A DNA stretch of 7,917 bases from Tardiphaga sp. (GCA_014377915.1 JACMOT010000363.1:1-7917), one strand, 5' to 3'. Shown: positions 1 to 5,919, numbered from the stretch's first letter. The notes: a model not told the origin generated them from the sequence alone. Numbers and translations are program-made.

Positions 1-701
1 ATATTGGCGGGCGTCAGCCGCAGCAGGACCGGGCGCGATTGCTCGGGAACGCTGAATTGCGGTCGCAGCGACGCCAGCGCACCGGGTTTTCGCGAACCGC
101 TCTCGGGCATGATCCACAACAGCACGATCATCACCGCGGTCAGCAAGAACAGCACGTCATAGACCGTGTGCAACGGATCAGAGACGAAGGTCAGCAACAG
201 TACCGACCCGATGGATCCGGCAGCAAGGCCAAGAAACGCCGTCATGCTGTTGAGCAAAGGCCCGCGCTCCCGGTCGGAGTCGAGGATCGCGGCGCCGAGC
301 ACCGTGGTCCCGATACCGACGCCGAAGCCCTGGACGGCGCGGGCCACGATAAGCTGCCCGAGCCCGGCGGCGCTGGCGAACAGCACCATGGCCACGGCAT
401 TGACCAGCAGCGCCGCCAGGATCATGGGCTTGCGGCCGACATAGTCGGACAAGCCGCCCAGCGTCAGCAGCGCCGCCAGCAGGCTGACGACGTAGATTGC
501 GAACACCACCGTGATCCAGAACGGCGTCAGCTGCATGGTTTGCTGATAGAGCGGGTACAGCGGCGTCGGCGCGCTGCTGCTGGCTGACACCAGCAGGGCA
601 CCCAGGAAGCTGTACAGGGTCATCGCGCGCAGCGAGAGACGGCGCGGGGCGGCGGTGCCGGGCGCAGGGGATCCGCTTCGACTGACAGACGTGTCTTGCA
701 T
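1..701 (-). CDS. MFS efflux-type transporter, N-terminal part (3' end outside window)
   Basis: The frame is open from an ATG at 701 to the left edge, giving 233 residues, about the first half of a 12- or 14-helix major facilitator transporter. Six hydrophobic segments are visible, near residues 27-46, 60-82, 93-112, 115-140, 150-174 and 179-198. The loop after helix 2 carries MFS motif A as GGLSDYVGRKP (residues 82-92), with Tyr where Arg is usual after the Asp. Helix 4 carries the RAVQG motif (121-125). A polar tail starts near residue 199 and probably begins the central cytoplasmic loop. The start is supported by AAGGA six nucleotides upstream; an in-frame GTG one codon earlier sits too close to it. 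The divergent TetR gene across a palindrome-bearing gap suggests drug or small-molecule efflux under that repressor. Substrate unknown. Family confident; efflux role inferred from context. Confidence 0.9.
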   Translation of the reverse strand, partial: MQDTSVSRSGSPAPGTAAPRRLSLRAMTLYSFLGALLVSASSSAPTPLYPLYQQTMQLTPFWITVVFAIYVVSLLAALLTLGGLSDYVGRKPMILAALLVNAVAMVLFASAAGLGQLIVARAVQGFGVGIGTTVLGAAILDSDRERGPLLNSMTAFLGLAAGSIGSVLLLTFVSDPLHTVYDVLFLLTAVMIVLLWIMPESGSRKPGALASLRPQFSVPEQSRPVLLRLTPAN

Positions 702-715
702 CACATGTCCTTAAA

Positions 716-734
716 GCTAATATGAAGCATTAGC
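716..734. promoter_or_regulatory. Inverted repeat, possible second operator
   Basis: GCTAAT (716-721) and ATTAGC (729-734) are perfect 6-bp inverted arms around a 7-nt spacer. The repeat ends 15 nt before the MFS start codon, so it would sit in or near the transcript leader. It shares TTAA/TAAT-type AT-rich character with the larger palindrome at 754-778 but is not the same sequence. It may be an accessory operator site; six-base arms are short enough that chance is possible. Confidence 0.35.
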
Positions 735-753
735 CTGATACGCCGGAAACCAG

Positions 754-778
754 ATTAACGCAAATACTTTGCTTTAAT
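754..778. promoter_or_regulatory. 25-bp palindrome, probable TetR operator
   Basis: The left arm ATTAACGCAAA (754-764) and right arm TTTGCTTTAAT (768-778) pair at 10 of 11 positions around the 3-nt centre TAC; only 759/773 mismatches. It sits 43 bp upstream of the TetR start and overlaps the best -35 candidate for the MFS gene. Operators of TetR-family repressors are typically palindromes of this size in exactly this position, so binding by the product of the 822-1382 gene is the natural inference. Confidence 0.65.
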
Positions 779-821
779 TGATCGTGCTGTTTTCGCATAT
801 CTCGCTTGCGAGAGGATCATC

Positions 822-1382
822 GTGGCACTGAAAGAACGGATACGGGTCGGCGGGCGCAGCGCGCGGATTCAATCGGCCGTGCATGAGGCTGTCCACGAAT
901 TGGGGGCCCTGACCACCCGAAGCCAGATCACCGTGCCGCAGATCGCGGCGTTGGCCGGCGTCACGCCGTCGACGATCTATCGCAGGTGGGGCGACCTTCA
1001 GACGCTGCTGGCCGATGTCGCAGTGGCTCGGTTACGGCCGATCGCCGATCCCGAGGATACCGGCGCCATGGTCTCGGATCTGACCGCCTTCATCGATCAG
1101 TACGCCGAGGAGATGTCGTCACCGGTCGGCCGCGCGCTGATCCGCGACGTGTTCTCGTCGGGCCAGAGCTTTCCCAGCCAGTGCTGCGGCTTTACCGCGG
1201 ACCATCTGACCACCATCGCGAAGCGGGCCAGAGCACGCGGCGAGACCCCGTTCGACATCGAAGAGGTGACCGACCATGTGGTGGCGCCGATCATCTACCA
1301 CATCCTCTACGGCGATCGCGACGTGACGCCGGACTACTGCCACGCACTGCTGGCGCGGCTGCGGTCAACGCCGGCACGCTGA
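822..1382 (+). CDS. TetR-family transcriptional regulator
   Basis: The 186-residue product has TetR-family length. The N-terminal DNA-binding domain spans roughly residues 12-65, with the helix-turn-helix around 37-60 ending in the family signature VTPSTIYRRWGDLQTL (48-63). The remainder is a helical ligand-binding and dimerisation domain closing with DHVVAPIIYHILYGD (151-165), a typical TetR C-terminal pattern. A Cys-Cys pair occurs at 121-122; its importance is unknown. The start is GTG, supported by AGAGG six nucleotides upstream; an ATG further inside would remove the HTH domain. The gene is divergent from an MFS transporter across a strong palindrome, so it most likely represses both the transporter and itself until an effector binds. 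The effector cannot be deduced. Confidence 0.93.
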   Translation: MALKERIRVGGRSARIQSAVHEAVHELGALTTRSQITVPQIAALAGVTPSTIYRRWGDLQTLLADVAVARLRPIADPEDTGAMVSDLTAFIDQYAEEMSSPVGRALIRDVFSSGQSFPSQCCGFTADHLTTIAKRARARGETPFDIEEVTDHVVAPIIYHILYGDRDVTPDYCHALLARLRSTPAR

Positions 1383-1399
1383 ATAATTCTGCCCCGGAG

Positions 1400-1425
1400 C
1401 CGGGATGAGCGAAACAACATCCGGG
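1400..1425. repeat. Short imperfect hairpin, CCGGGATG/CATCCGGG
   Basis: CCGGGATG (1400-1407) pairs with CATCCGGG (1418-1425) with one G/G mismatch, around a 10-nt loop AGCGAAACAA. The pattern 'CCGGATGAGCGAA...CATCCGGG' is one I associate with dispersed repeats between genes in Bradyrhizobium and relatives. It begins 17 nt after the TetR stop codon and could end or stabilise that transcript, but it has no T-tract. The same 8-base arm CATCCGGG recurs in the next element. Confidence 0.6.
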
Positions 1426-1449
1426 AAGAGCGCCTCCGCACCTGAATGT

Positions 1450-1503
1450 CCCGGATGTCGCCAACCCGCCCGCGCTTTGCGCGAACGCGTTGGCTCATCC
1501 GGG
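1450..1503. repeat. Long stepped hairpin with CCCGGATG/CATCCGGG arms
   Basis: Three nested arms share one axis: CCCGGATG (1450-1457) with CATCCGGG (1496-1503), GCCAAC (1460-1465) with GTTGGC (1489-1494), and CGCGC (1471-1475) with GCGCG (1479-1483) around a TTT loop. All paired arms are perfect; unpaired stretches separate them. The 54-nt unit could fold as RNA or extrude as a cruciform. It shares its outer arms with the element at 1400-1425, which suggests related mobile or amplified repeats. Confidence 0.7.
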
Positions 1504-1541
1504 CTACGGCTGGGATACCCGCGGAGCGACACTTTTTCGTA

Positions 1542-1609
1542 GGTTGGGTTGAGCTGTTGCGAAAACCAGCAACCTCCGCCGATGGGTTTCGCAACAGCTC
1601 ACCCCATCC
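1542..1609. repeat. Large inverted repeat, 24-nt arms
   Basis: The left arm 1545-1568 and right arm 1583-1606 match at 22 of 24 positions, around a 14-nt loop (1569-1582); GG/CC at 1542-1543 and 1608-1609 extends the stem past one mismatch. The core GAGCTGTTGCGAAA (1551-1564) has an exact reverse complement at 1587-1600. The outer motif, 'GGTTGGGTTGAGC...GAAA.CCA', resembles a bradyrhizobial interspersed repeat. This is the most stable predicted structure in the window. It has no ORF and no T-tract, so a repeat or RNA-stability role is more likely than a plain terminator. Confidence 0.75.
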
Positions 1610-1690
1610 CGCAGGTCACCTGCGATGAACCTTGTCGTCGTTCTTTCATAACGTCTCACTAGACTGCGTGACGATACGGGAGATCACGCC

Positions 1691-1924
1691 ATGCAGGACC
1701 AGCTATCCGAACTCGATCTGCTGCAGCAAGCCTACAAGGCCGCCGTCGAACAATGGATCGACGCCATCAGGCAGGAAGAGGCGCTCGCCTCGGTGAATCA
1801 CACTTTGGCCGAGATCGACCAGTGGGAGTCGGCCAGTTTCCGGGAAGACGAACTTCGCAACAAGGTGAAGGCCGCTAAAACCCTCTATGAAGACGCGCTG
1901 CGCCAGAAGTACTTCAACTTCTAG
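1691..1924 (+). CDS. Uncharacterised 77-residue helical protein
   Basis: I do not recognise a named family, though small proteins of this type occur in Bradyrhizobium-like genomes. The product is 77 residues, highly charged, without signal peptide or membrane segment, and almost wholly helix-favouring. Residues 3-39 and 50-74 (FREDELRNKVKAAKTLYEDA) look like two amphipathic helices joined near QWESASF (44-50), so a helical hairpin or short coiled coil is plausible. It lacks cysteine and ends in aromatic residues YFNF. The ATG start has GGGAG at 1678-1682, eight nucleotides upstream. It follows the repeat cluster and is convergent with the acetyltransferase gene 43 bp downstream. Coding is supported by the ribosome binding site and a sensible, high-complexity protein. 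Function unknown. Confidence 0.75.
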   Translation: MQDQLSELDLLQQAYKAAVEQWIDAIRQEEALASVNHTLAEIDQWESASFREDELRNKVKAAKTLYEDALRQKYFNF

Positions 1925-1967
1925 GAGCCGTGAGCCTCTATCGAAGCGGCGAAACGCGCCCCTGATC

Positions 1968-2555
1968 TCAGCGCGCGCGCTCGGCCAATTGATAGGTCAG
2001 GTGCGCTTTCACGGTCGGCCATTCGCCGGGAAGGATGCTGTAGACCACGGTATCGCGCAGCGTGCCGTTCGGGGCGATCTGGTGGTTGCGCAAAATGCCG
2101 TCGAACTTGGCGCCAAGCCGCTCGATGGCCTTGCGTGATTGCTGGTTGAAAAAATGCGTGCGGAATTCCACCGCGATGCAGTCCAGCGTCTCGAAGGCGT
2201 GACCGAGCAGCAGCAGCTTGCACTGGGTATTGAGCGCGGTGCGCTGCGCGCGCCGGGCGTACCAGGTCGAGCCGATCTCGACCCGGCGGTTCGCCGCGTC
2301 GACATTCATGTAGGTGGTCATGCCGGCGATGCGGCCTTCGGCGTCGAACACCGTGAATGGCAGCATGGCGCCGGCGGCCCGCAGCGCCAGCCGGCGGTCG
2401 ATCTCCGCCGGCATCTTGTCCGCCGTTGGAATGGCGGTGTACCAGATCGCGGAGAGGTCGCCGATGGCCTCGACCAGGCCATCGCGATGGGCGGGAGAGA
2501 GCGGTTCGAGCCGGGCATGAGGACCGTCAAGCGTTACAGATTCAAGCCACGGCAT
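1968..2555 (-). CDS. GNAT-family N-acetyltransferase, RimJ/RimL type
   Basis: The 195-residue product matches the usual length of RimJ/RimL-like acetyltransferases, which move an acetyl group from acetyl-CoA to an amine on a protein terminus or small molecule. The N-terminus shows the typical opening VTLDGPHARLEPLSPAH (7-23). The acetyl-CoA pyrophosphate loop is YARRAQRTALNT (99-110), followed by helix QCKLLLLGHAFE (111-122). The last family signature is NQQSRKAIERLGAKFDGILR (137-156). The ATG is preceded by AAGGA six nucleotides upstream, which overlaps the last base of the preceding gene's stop codon. With a 10-nt gap, this makes co-transcription and translational coupling with the SMP-30-like gene likely. 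The acceptor substrate cannot be told from sequence; the operon partner suggests a metabolic rather than ribosomal target, but that is inference. Confidence 0.92.
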   Translation of the reverse strand: MPWLESVTLDGPHARLEPLSPAHRDGLVEAIGDLSAIWYTAIPTADKMPAEIDRRLALRAAGAMLPFTVFDAEGRIAGMTTYMNVDAANRRVEIGSTWYARRAQRTALNTQCKLLLLGHAFETLDCIAVEFRTHFFNQQSRKAIERLGAKFDGILRNHQIAPNGTLRDTVVYSILPGEWPTVKAHLTYQLAERAR

Positions 2556-2565
2556 CGATCGTCCT

Positions 2566-3501
2566 TTATTTGTTCAGAAAGTTCAGCGGCAGTCCGCCGC
2601 GCGGCCAGTCCATCGCGATCAGCTCGCCCTTGCCGGACAGCGTGATGTACGCGGTCTTGAGCTCGGGGCCGCCGAAGGCGATGTTGGTGGTAACGCGGTC
2701 GCCGGTCGGCACTTGTTCGACCAATTTTCCGTCCGGTGCAATCACCGAAATGCAACCGCTGACCAAAGTGGCGACGCAGATATTGCCGGAGGCCTCGACG
2801 CCCATCGAATCGAACATCTGGTAGCCGCCGAGCCCCGCGATCGGCCGACCACGCTCGCCGCGATAGATCACATCGGCCGGCTTGACCTCGCCGGGCGCGG
2901 TCAGATCATAGGCCCACAGCCGCGCCGTCGGCGTTTCGGCGATATACATCGTCTTCTCGTCCGGCGACAGGCCGATGCCATTGGCCGGCAACACGCCGAA
3001 CACCTGCTCGGTCAGTTCCGTGGCGCCGGGCTTCATGTAATAGGCCGCGCCGACGTCCATGTCGCGGGCACGGCGCTTGCCGAGATCGCTGAACCACAAG
3101 CCGCCCTGGCGGTCGAACACCAGATCGTTCGGCCCCTTCAGCGGATGCTCGCCGCATTTGTCGAACAGCGTCTCGACCTTGCCGGACTCCAGATCGACGC
3201 GCTGGATCGAGCCGCCGATATATTCATGCGGCGCGGGGGCGCCCGGCATGATGGTGCCGCGTGACGGCGCCCAGCCGAAACCGCCATTGTTGCAGATGTA
3301 CATCTTGCCGTCGGGCCCGAGCGCGGCGCCGTTCGGACCACCGGGAATTTTTGCCACCACTTCCTTGCGGCCGTCGGGCCAGATCCGGGTCAGCTGCTGG
3401 GCGCGAATCTCGACGACAATGACCGATCCATCGGGCAGCGCCACCGGACCTTCGGGGAAGGCGAGATCGGTGGCGAGGACGCGGATGTTGGGGGTGGACA
3501 T
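2566..3501 (-). CDS. SMP-30/gluconolactonase-like hydrolase
   Basis: The 311-residue product belongs to the SMP-30/gluconolactonase/LRE-like six-bladed beta-propeller family, metal-dependent lactonases and related esterases. By comparison with the human SMP-30 metal site (Glu18, Asn154, Asp204), the ligands are present as Glu17 in FPEGP, Asn174 in LPANGIGLSPD and Asp231 in MFDSMGVEASGN; Asn125 in GPNDLVFD matches the substrate-side Asn103. PDGS, PDGK and SPDEK turns mark the blades. There is no signal peptide, so it is probably cytoplasmic. The chosen ATG (3501) has GAGGG ten nucleotides upstream; an ATG at 3510 lies too close to it. A longer open frame to 3687 overlaps the divergent gene and its upstream residues do not resemble the family. 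It probably opens a sugar-acid or aromatic-pathway lactone. The fold is secure; the substrate is not. Confidence 0.9.
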   Translation of the reverse strand: MSTPNIRVLATDLAFPEGPVALPDGSVIVVEIRAQQLTRIWPDGRKEVVAKIPGGPNGAALGPDGKMYICNNGGFGWAPSRGTIMPGAPAPHEYIGGSIQRVDLESGKVETLFDKCGEHPLKGPNDLVFDRQGGLWFSDLGKRRARDMDVGAAYYMKPGATELTEQVFGVLPANGIGLSPDEKTMYIAETPTARLWAYDLTAPGEVKPADVIYRGERGRPIAGLGGYQMFDSMGVEASGNICVATLVSGCISVIAPDGKLVEQVPTGDRVTTNIAFGGPELKTAYITLSGKGELIAMDWPRGGLPLNFLNK

Positions 3502-3670
3502 ATCGGACATTCCCTCTGCTTTTTTTGTTGGTCGCACGCACGATCTTTCGCGCGGCCGAACTAAAGCAAACCTGTCCGGCGCTGCCAAGCCACGCAAATG
3601 CATGCCACTTGCGTGGAATTTCCATTCGGCTTTAGCTGTCCACAACAAGAACACAAAGCGAGGAAACCCG
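3502..3670. promoter_or_regulatory. Divergent promoter region with inverted repeat CCACGCAA/TTGCGTGG
   Basis: This 169-bp gap serves the SMP-30-like gene (leftwards) and the crotonase gene (rightwards). Perfect 8-bp arms CCACGCAA (3590-3597) and TTGCGTGG (3609-3616) flank an 11-nt spacer that contains ATGCAT, a likely dimeric-regulator site near the middle of the gap. A wider pair, CTAAAGC (3561-3567) and GCTTTAG (3629-3635), encloses it but is centred 5 bp away. A TTGCGT at 3609-3614 could be a -35 for the crotonase gene, though no good -10 follows at 17 nt. A run of seven T lies near the SMP-30 start. AGGA (3661-3664) is the crotonase ribosome binding site. Confidence 0.5.
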
Positions 3671-4486
3671 ATGTCGACCGACGTCACGCCAGCGGATGAA
3701 GTGCTCTATGCCGTCGCCCGCGGCATCGCCACGGTGACGCTGAATCGTCCCGAACGGTTGAACACGATCTCGCGCGAGATGCTCGACCTGCTCGGCCAAT
3801 CGCTGCTGCGCGCCGACGCCGATTCCGCGGTGCGCGTGGTCATCCTCACGGGACATGGACGGGCGTTCTGCGCCGGGCTCGACATCACCAGCGCGACCAG
3901 CGGCACCGGCATCGGCTCGGCCAGCGATGCCGACGGCGTGCGCACGACGCTGGACCTGAAGACCGCGCCGCCGATCATCCTGTTCAACATGGAGAAGCCG
4001 ACGATCTGCGCGCTGAACGGTGCCGCCGCCGGCTACGGCATGGACATCGCGCTCGGCTGCGACATCCGTATCATGGCGGAGAGTTCGAAATTCGCCGCCG
4101 CTTTCGTCAAGCGCGGTGTGGTACCAGAATCCGGCGGCACGTGGTTTTTGCCGCGCATGATCGGCTGGGCCAAGGCCGCCGAGATCATCTTCACCGGCCG
4201 GACGCTGTCAGCGCGTGACAGCCTGGCGATGGGCCTCGCCAACGAGGTGGTGCCCGACACCGAATTGATGGCCCGCGCCAACGCGGTGGCCGCCGAGATC
4301 GCCGCCAATGCGCCGCTGGCGGTACAGGCCGCCAAGCGGATGATGCGCTCAGGGTTGTCGGAGAGTTTTGGCGACCACGTGCACCATGTCTTCCTGCAGC
4401 TTCTTCCGCTGTTTCGTACCGAGGATTTTCGCGAAGGCATGACGTCGTTCCTCGAGAAGCGGCCGGCGGTCTTCAAGGGACGATAG
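3671..4486 (+). CDS. Enoyl-CoA hydratase/isomerase (crotonase) family enzyme
   Basis: The 271-residue product is a full-length crotonase-fold protein acting on acyl-CoA thioesters in the cytoplasm. The N-terminal half holds ATVTLNRPERLN (20-31) and the oxyanion-hole segment GHGRAFCAGLDI (61-72); the second oxyanion segment is NGAAAGYGMDIALGCDI (116-132). Against rat enoyl-CoA hydratase, catalytic Glu144 becomes Asp125 and Glu164 becomes Phe145. An acidic residue, Glu153 in GVVPESGGTWFLPR, sits where PaaG-type isomerases have Asp. Hydration of a simple enoyl-CoA is therefore doubtful, and isomerase or ring-type chemistry is more likely. The C-terminus DFREGMTSFLEKRPAVFKG is typical of the family. 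The ATG at 3671 has AGGA six nucleotides upstream; a longer upstream frame is excluded because it crosses the divergent gene. Divergent orientation suggests co-control with the SMP-30-like gene. Confidence 0.93.
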   Translation: MSTDVTPADEVLYAVARGIATVTLNRPERLNTISREMLDLLGQSLLRADADSAVRVVILTGHGRAFCAGLDITSATSGTGIGSASDADGVRTTLDLKTAPPIILFNMEKPTICALNGAAAGYGMDIALGCDIRIMAESSKFAAAFVKRGVVPESGGTWFLPRMIGWAKAAEIIFTGRTLSARDSLAMGLANEVVPDTELMARANAVAAEIAANAPLAVQAAKRMMRSGLSESFGDHVHHVFLQLLPLFRTEDFREGMTSFLEKRPAVFKGR

Positions 4487-4506
4487 ACCCAGCGGCGGAT
4501 GGTGCG

Positions 4507-4523
4507 GCGCGATACGATCGCGC
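4507..4523. repeat. 17-bp perfect palindrome between crotonase and binding-protein genes
   Basis: GCGCGAT (4507-4513) and ATCGCGC (4517-4523) are perfect arms around ACG, beginning 20 nt after the crotonase stop codon. As RNA this is a short GC-rich stem with no T-tract, so it is a weak terminator at best. As DNA it could be an operator for the binding-protein gene 120 bp downstream. A poor sigma70-like pair, TTTCCA (4537-4542) and CATACT (4559-4564) with a 16-nt spacer, follows it. The rest of the 4487-4642 gap shows nothing else. Confidence 0.4.
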
Positions 4524-4642
4524 GTCACAACGAAGCTTTCCAATCCCCGGGCTTGGTGCATACTCGCCGCATCGAACCGCCCCACAACGCCCGCGCAGAC
4601 GGGCCGGCGCGGAGATCGAACAACCGAGGGAGGACAATCACC

Positions 4643-5869
4643 ATGCCAAAAAACTGCAAGGTCTGGCGAATGCTGGCGCTCGCCGGCACCGTCGTGTCAT
4701 TTACCGCCACCGCGAGTGTGGCGCAGAAAAAATACGACGCCGGCGCGACCGATACCGAGATCAAGATCGGCAACATCATGCCGTATAGCGGTCCGGCGTC
4801 GGCCTACGCGGTGATCGGCAAGACCGAGGCGGCCTATTTCAGGATGATCAACGAGAAGGGCGGCATCAACGGCCGCAAGATCAATTTCATCTCCTATGAT
4901 GACGGCTACAGCCCGCCGAAGACCGTCGAGCAGGCGCGCAAGCTGGTGGAGAATGATGAGGTTCTTTTCATCATGAATCCGCTCGGCACGCCCGGCAACA
5001 CCGCCATCCAGAAATACATGAACACCAAGAAGGTGCCGCAGCTGTTCGTCTCGACCGGCGCGGCGAAATGGGCCGACCCGAAGAATTTTCCGTGGACGAT
5101 GGGCTGGCAGCCAAGCTACCAGGCCGAAGCGCGGATCTATGCGCAATACATCATGAAGAACTATCCCGGCAAGAAGGTCGGCGTGCTCTATGCCAATGAT
5201 GATTTCGGCAAGGATTATCTGATCGGCCTGCACGAAGGATTTGGCGACAAGTCCAAGGATTACCTTGTCAGCGAAGTATCCTACGAGACCAGTTCGCCGA
5301 CGGTGGATTCCCAGATCGTGCAGATCAAGGCTGCCAATCCCGACATCTTCATCAACATCGCGACGCCGAAATTCGCCGCGCAGGCGATCAAGAAGGTCGG
5401 CGAGATGGGATGGAAGCCAGTCCATATCCTCACCAACGTGTCGGCGTCGGTCGGCGCGGTGATGAGGCCAGCGGGATATGGCAATTCCCAGGACGTGCTC
5501 AGCGCCGCCTACATCAAGGATCCCAAGGATCCGACCTGGAAGAACGATCCCGGCATGCTGGAATGGAGCGCCTTCATGGATAAATACTTTTCAGAAGGCG
5601 ACAAGGAGGATAGCGGGACCGTATTCGGCTACGGCGTGTCGCAGGGCATCGTCCAGGTGCTGAAGCAATGCGGCGACGACCTCACGCGCGAGAACATCAT
5701 GCGGCAGGCCGCCAATCTGAATATGGAAATCGGTATCTATTTGCCGGGCACCCGGATCCGGACCAGCCCGACCGATTTCAGCCCGCTCGAGCAACTGCAG
5801 ATGATGCGCTTCAAGGGCGAGAGCTGGGAGCTGTTCGGACCGCTGATGTCCGGCGGGAAGGAATCATAA
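4643..5869 (+). CDS. Branched-chain amino acid/HAAT-type ABC transporter periplasmic binding protein, copy 1
   Basis: The 408-residue product is a type I periplasmic solute-binding protein of the LivK-like (Peripla_BP_6) family feeding HAAT ABC importers. Residues 1-27 form a Sec signal peptide: Lys/Arg at the front, a hydrophobic core, and cleavage after SVA before QKKYD. There is no lipobox. The mature domain opens with EIKIGNIMPYSGPASAY, the family's ligand-pocket strand, then INEKGGINGRKI and YDDGYSPPKTVEQARKLVE, classic landmarks of the first lobe. VGVLYANDDFGKDYL marks the second lobe. GGGAGGA (4628-4634), eight nucleotides before the ATG, decides the start; the frame stays open upstream to 4499 but that part lacks family similarity. 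It is followed by a near-identical paralogue. No permease or ATPase gene is seen. Ligand unknown: amino acid, urea or aromatic acid are all possible in this family. Confidence 0.93.
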   Translation: MPKNCKVWRMLALAGTVVSFTATASVAQKKYDAGATDTEIKIGNIMPYSGPASAYAVIGKTEAAYFRMINEKGGINGRKINFISYDDGYSPPKTVEQARKLVENDEVLFIMNPLGTPGNTAIQKYMNTKKVPQLFVSTGAAKWADPKNFPWTMGWQPSYQAEARIYAQYIMKNYPGKKVGVLYANDDFGKDYLIGLHEGFGDKSKDYLVSEVSYETSSPTVDSQIVQIKAANPDIFINIATPKFAAQAIKKVGEMGWKPVHILTNVSASVGAVMRPAGYGNSQDVLSAAYIKDPKDPTWKNDPGMLEWSAFMDKYFSEGDKEDSGTVFGYGVSQGIVQVLKQCGDDLTRENIMRQAANLNMEIGIYLPGTRIRTSPTDFSPLEQLQMMRFKGESWELFGPLMSGGKES

Positions 5870-5888
5870 TCGTCGCAACGCGCGCCAT

Positions 5889-5919
5889 CTTCCCCTCTCC
5901 CGCAAGGGCAGAGGGGAAG
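5889..5919. repeat. Hairpin CTTCCCCTCT/AGAGGGGAAG after binding-protein copy 1
   Basis: Perfect 10-bp arms (5889-5898 and 5910-5919) enclose an inner CCC-GCAA-GGG stem with a GCAA tetraloop, separated by one bulged C (5909). It starts 20 nt after the stop codon. There is no T-tract, so it is more likely a dispersed repeat acting on mRNA stability or partial termination than a strong intrinsic terminator. A related CCCTCTCCC/GGGAGAGGG hairpin follows the second copy. The motif is familiar from between genes in Bradyrhizobium-like genomes. Confidence 0.7.

Larger units (their letters stand above)
702..821. promoter_or_regulatory. Divergent promoter region between the MFS and TetR genes
   Basis: This 120-bp gap is AT-richer than the flanking genes and must hold the start signals for both. 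Facing the MFS gene, a weak sigma70-like pair reads TTGCGT (758-763, minus strand), a 17-nt spacer, then TATCAG (735-740). Its -35 element would lie inside the 754-778 palindrome, so a repressor bound there could block it. I see no convincing pair for the regulator gene. Its ribosome binding site AGAGG (811-815) lies six nucleotides before the GTG start at 822. The two inverted repeats are listed separately. Confidence 0.6.
1383..1690. other. 308-bp intergenic region, mostly repeat elements
   Basis: No credible gene lies here; the short open frames on both strands run through inverted repeats and have no family signature. About two thirds (1398-1610) consists of three consecutive hairpin elements listed below. 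The last 65 bp before 1691 are free of repeats and presumably carry the promoter for the small gene at 1691. I could not identify a convincing -35/-10 pair. Its ribosome binding site GGGAG is at 1678-1682. Confidence 0.8.

Noticed and set aside
39..587. 182-residue open frame on the plus strand opposite the MFS gene
   Set aside because: It is Gln/Arg/His-rich with no motif, while the minus strand encodes recognisable MFS helices and motif A.
1398..1610. Possible CRISPR array
   Set aside because: The units are hairpins of different lengths with no regular direct repeat and no equal spacers.
1334..1628. Small open frames on both strands through the repeat cluster (1334-1594 minus, 1446-1628 plus)
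   Set aside because: They consist largely of inverted-repeat sequence read as protein, lack ribosome binding sites and overlap the TetR gene end or the hairpins.
3059..3670. Upstream in-frame extension of the crotonase gene to 475 residues
   Set aside because: It would overlap the divergent SMP-30-like gene by hundreds of bases, has no crotonase similarity, and the ATG at 3671 has its own ribosome binding site.
3502..3687. N-terminal extension of the SMP-30-like protein to 373 residues
   Set aside because: It would cross the divergent promoter and the start of the crotonase gene; the extra residues look like translated non-coding sequence.
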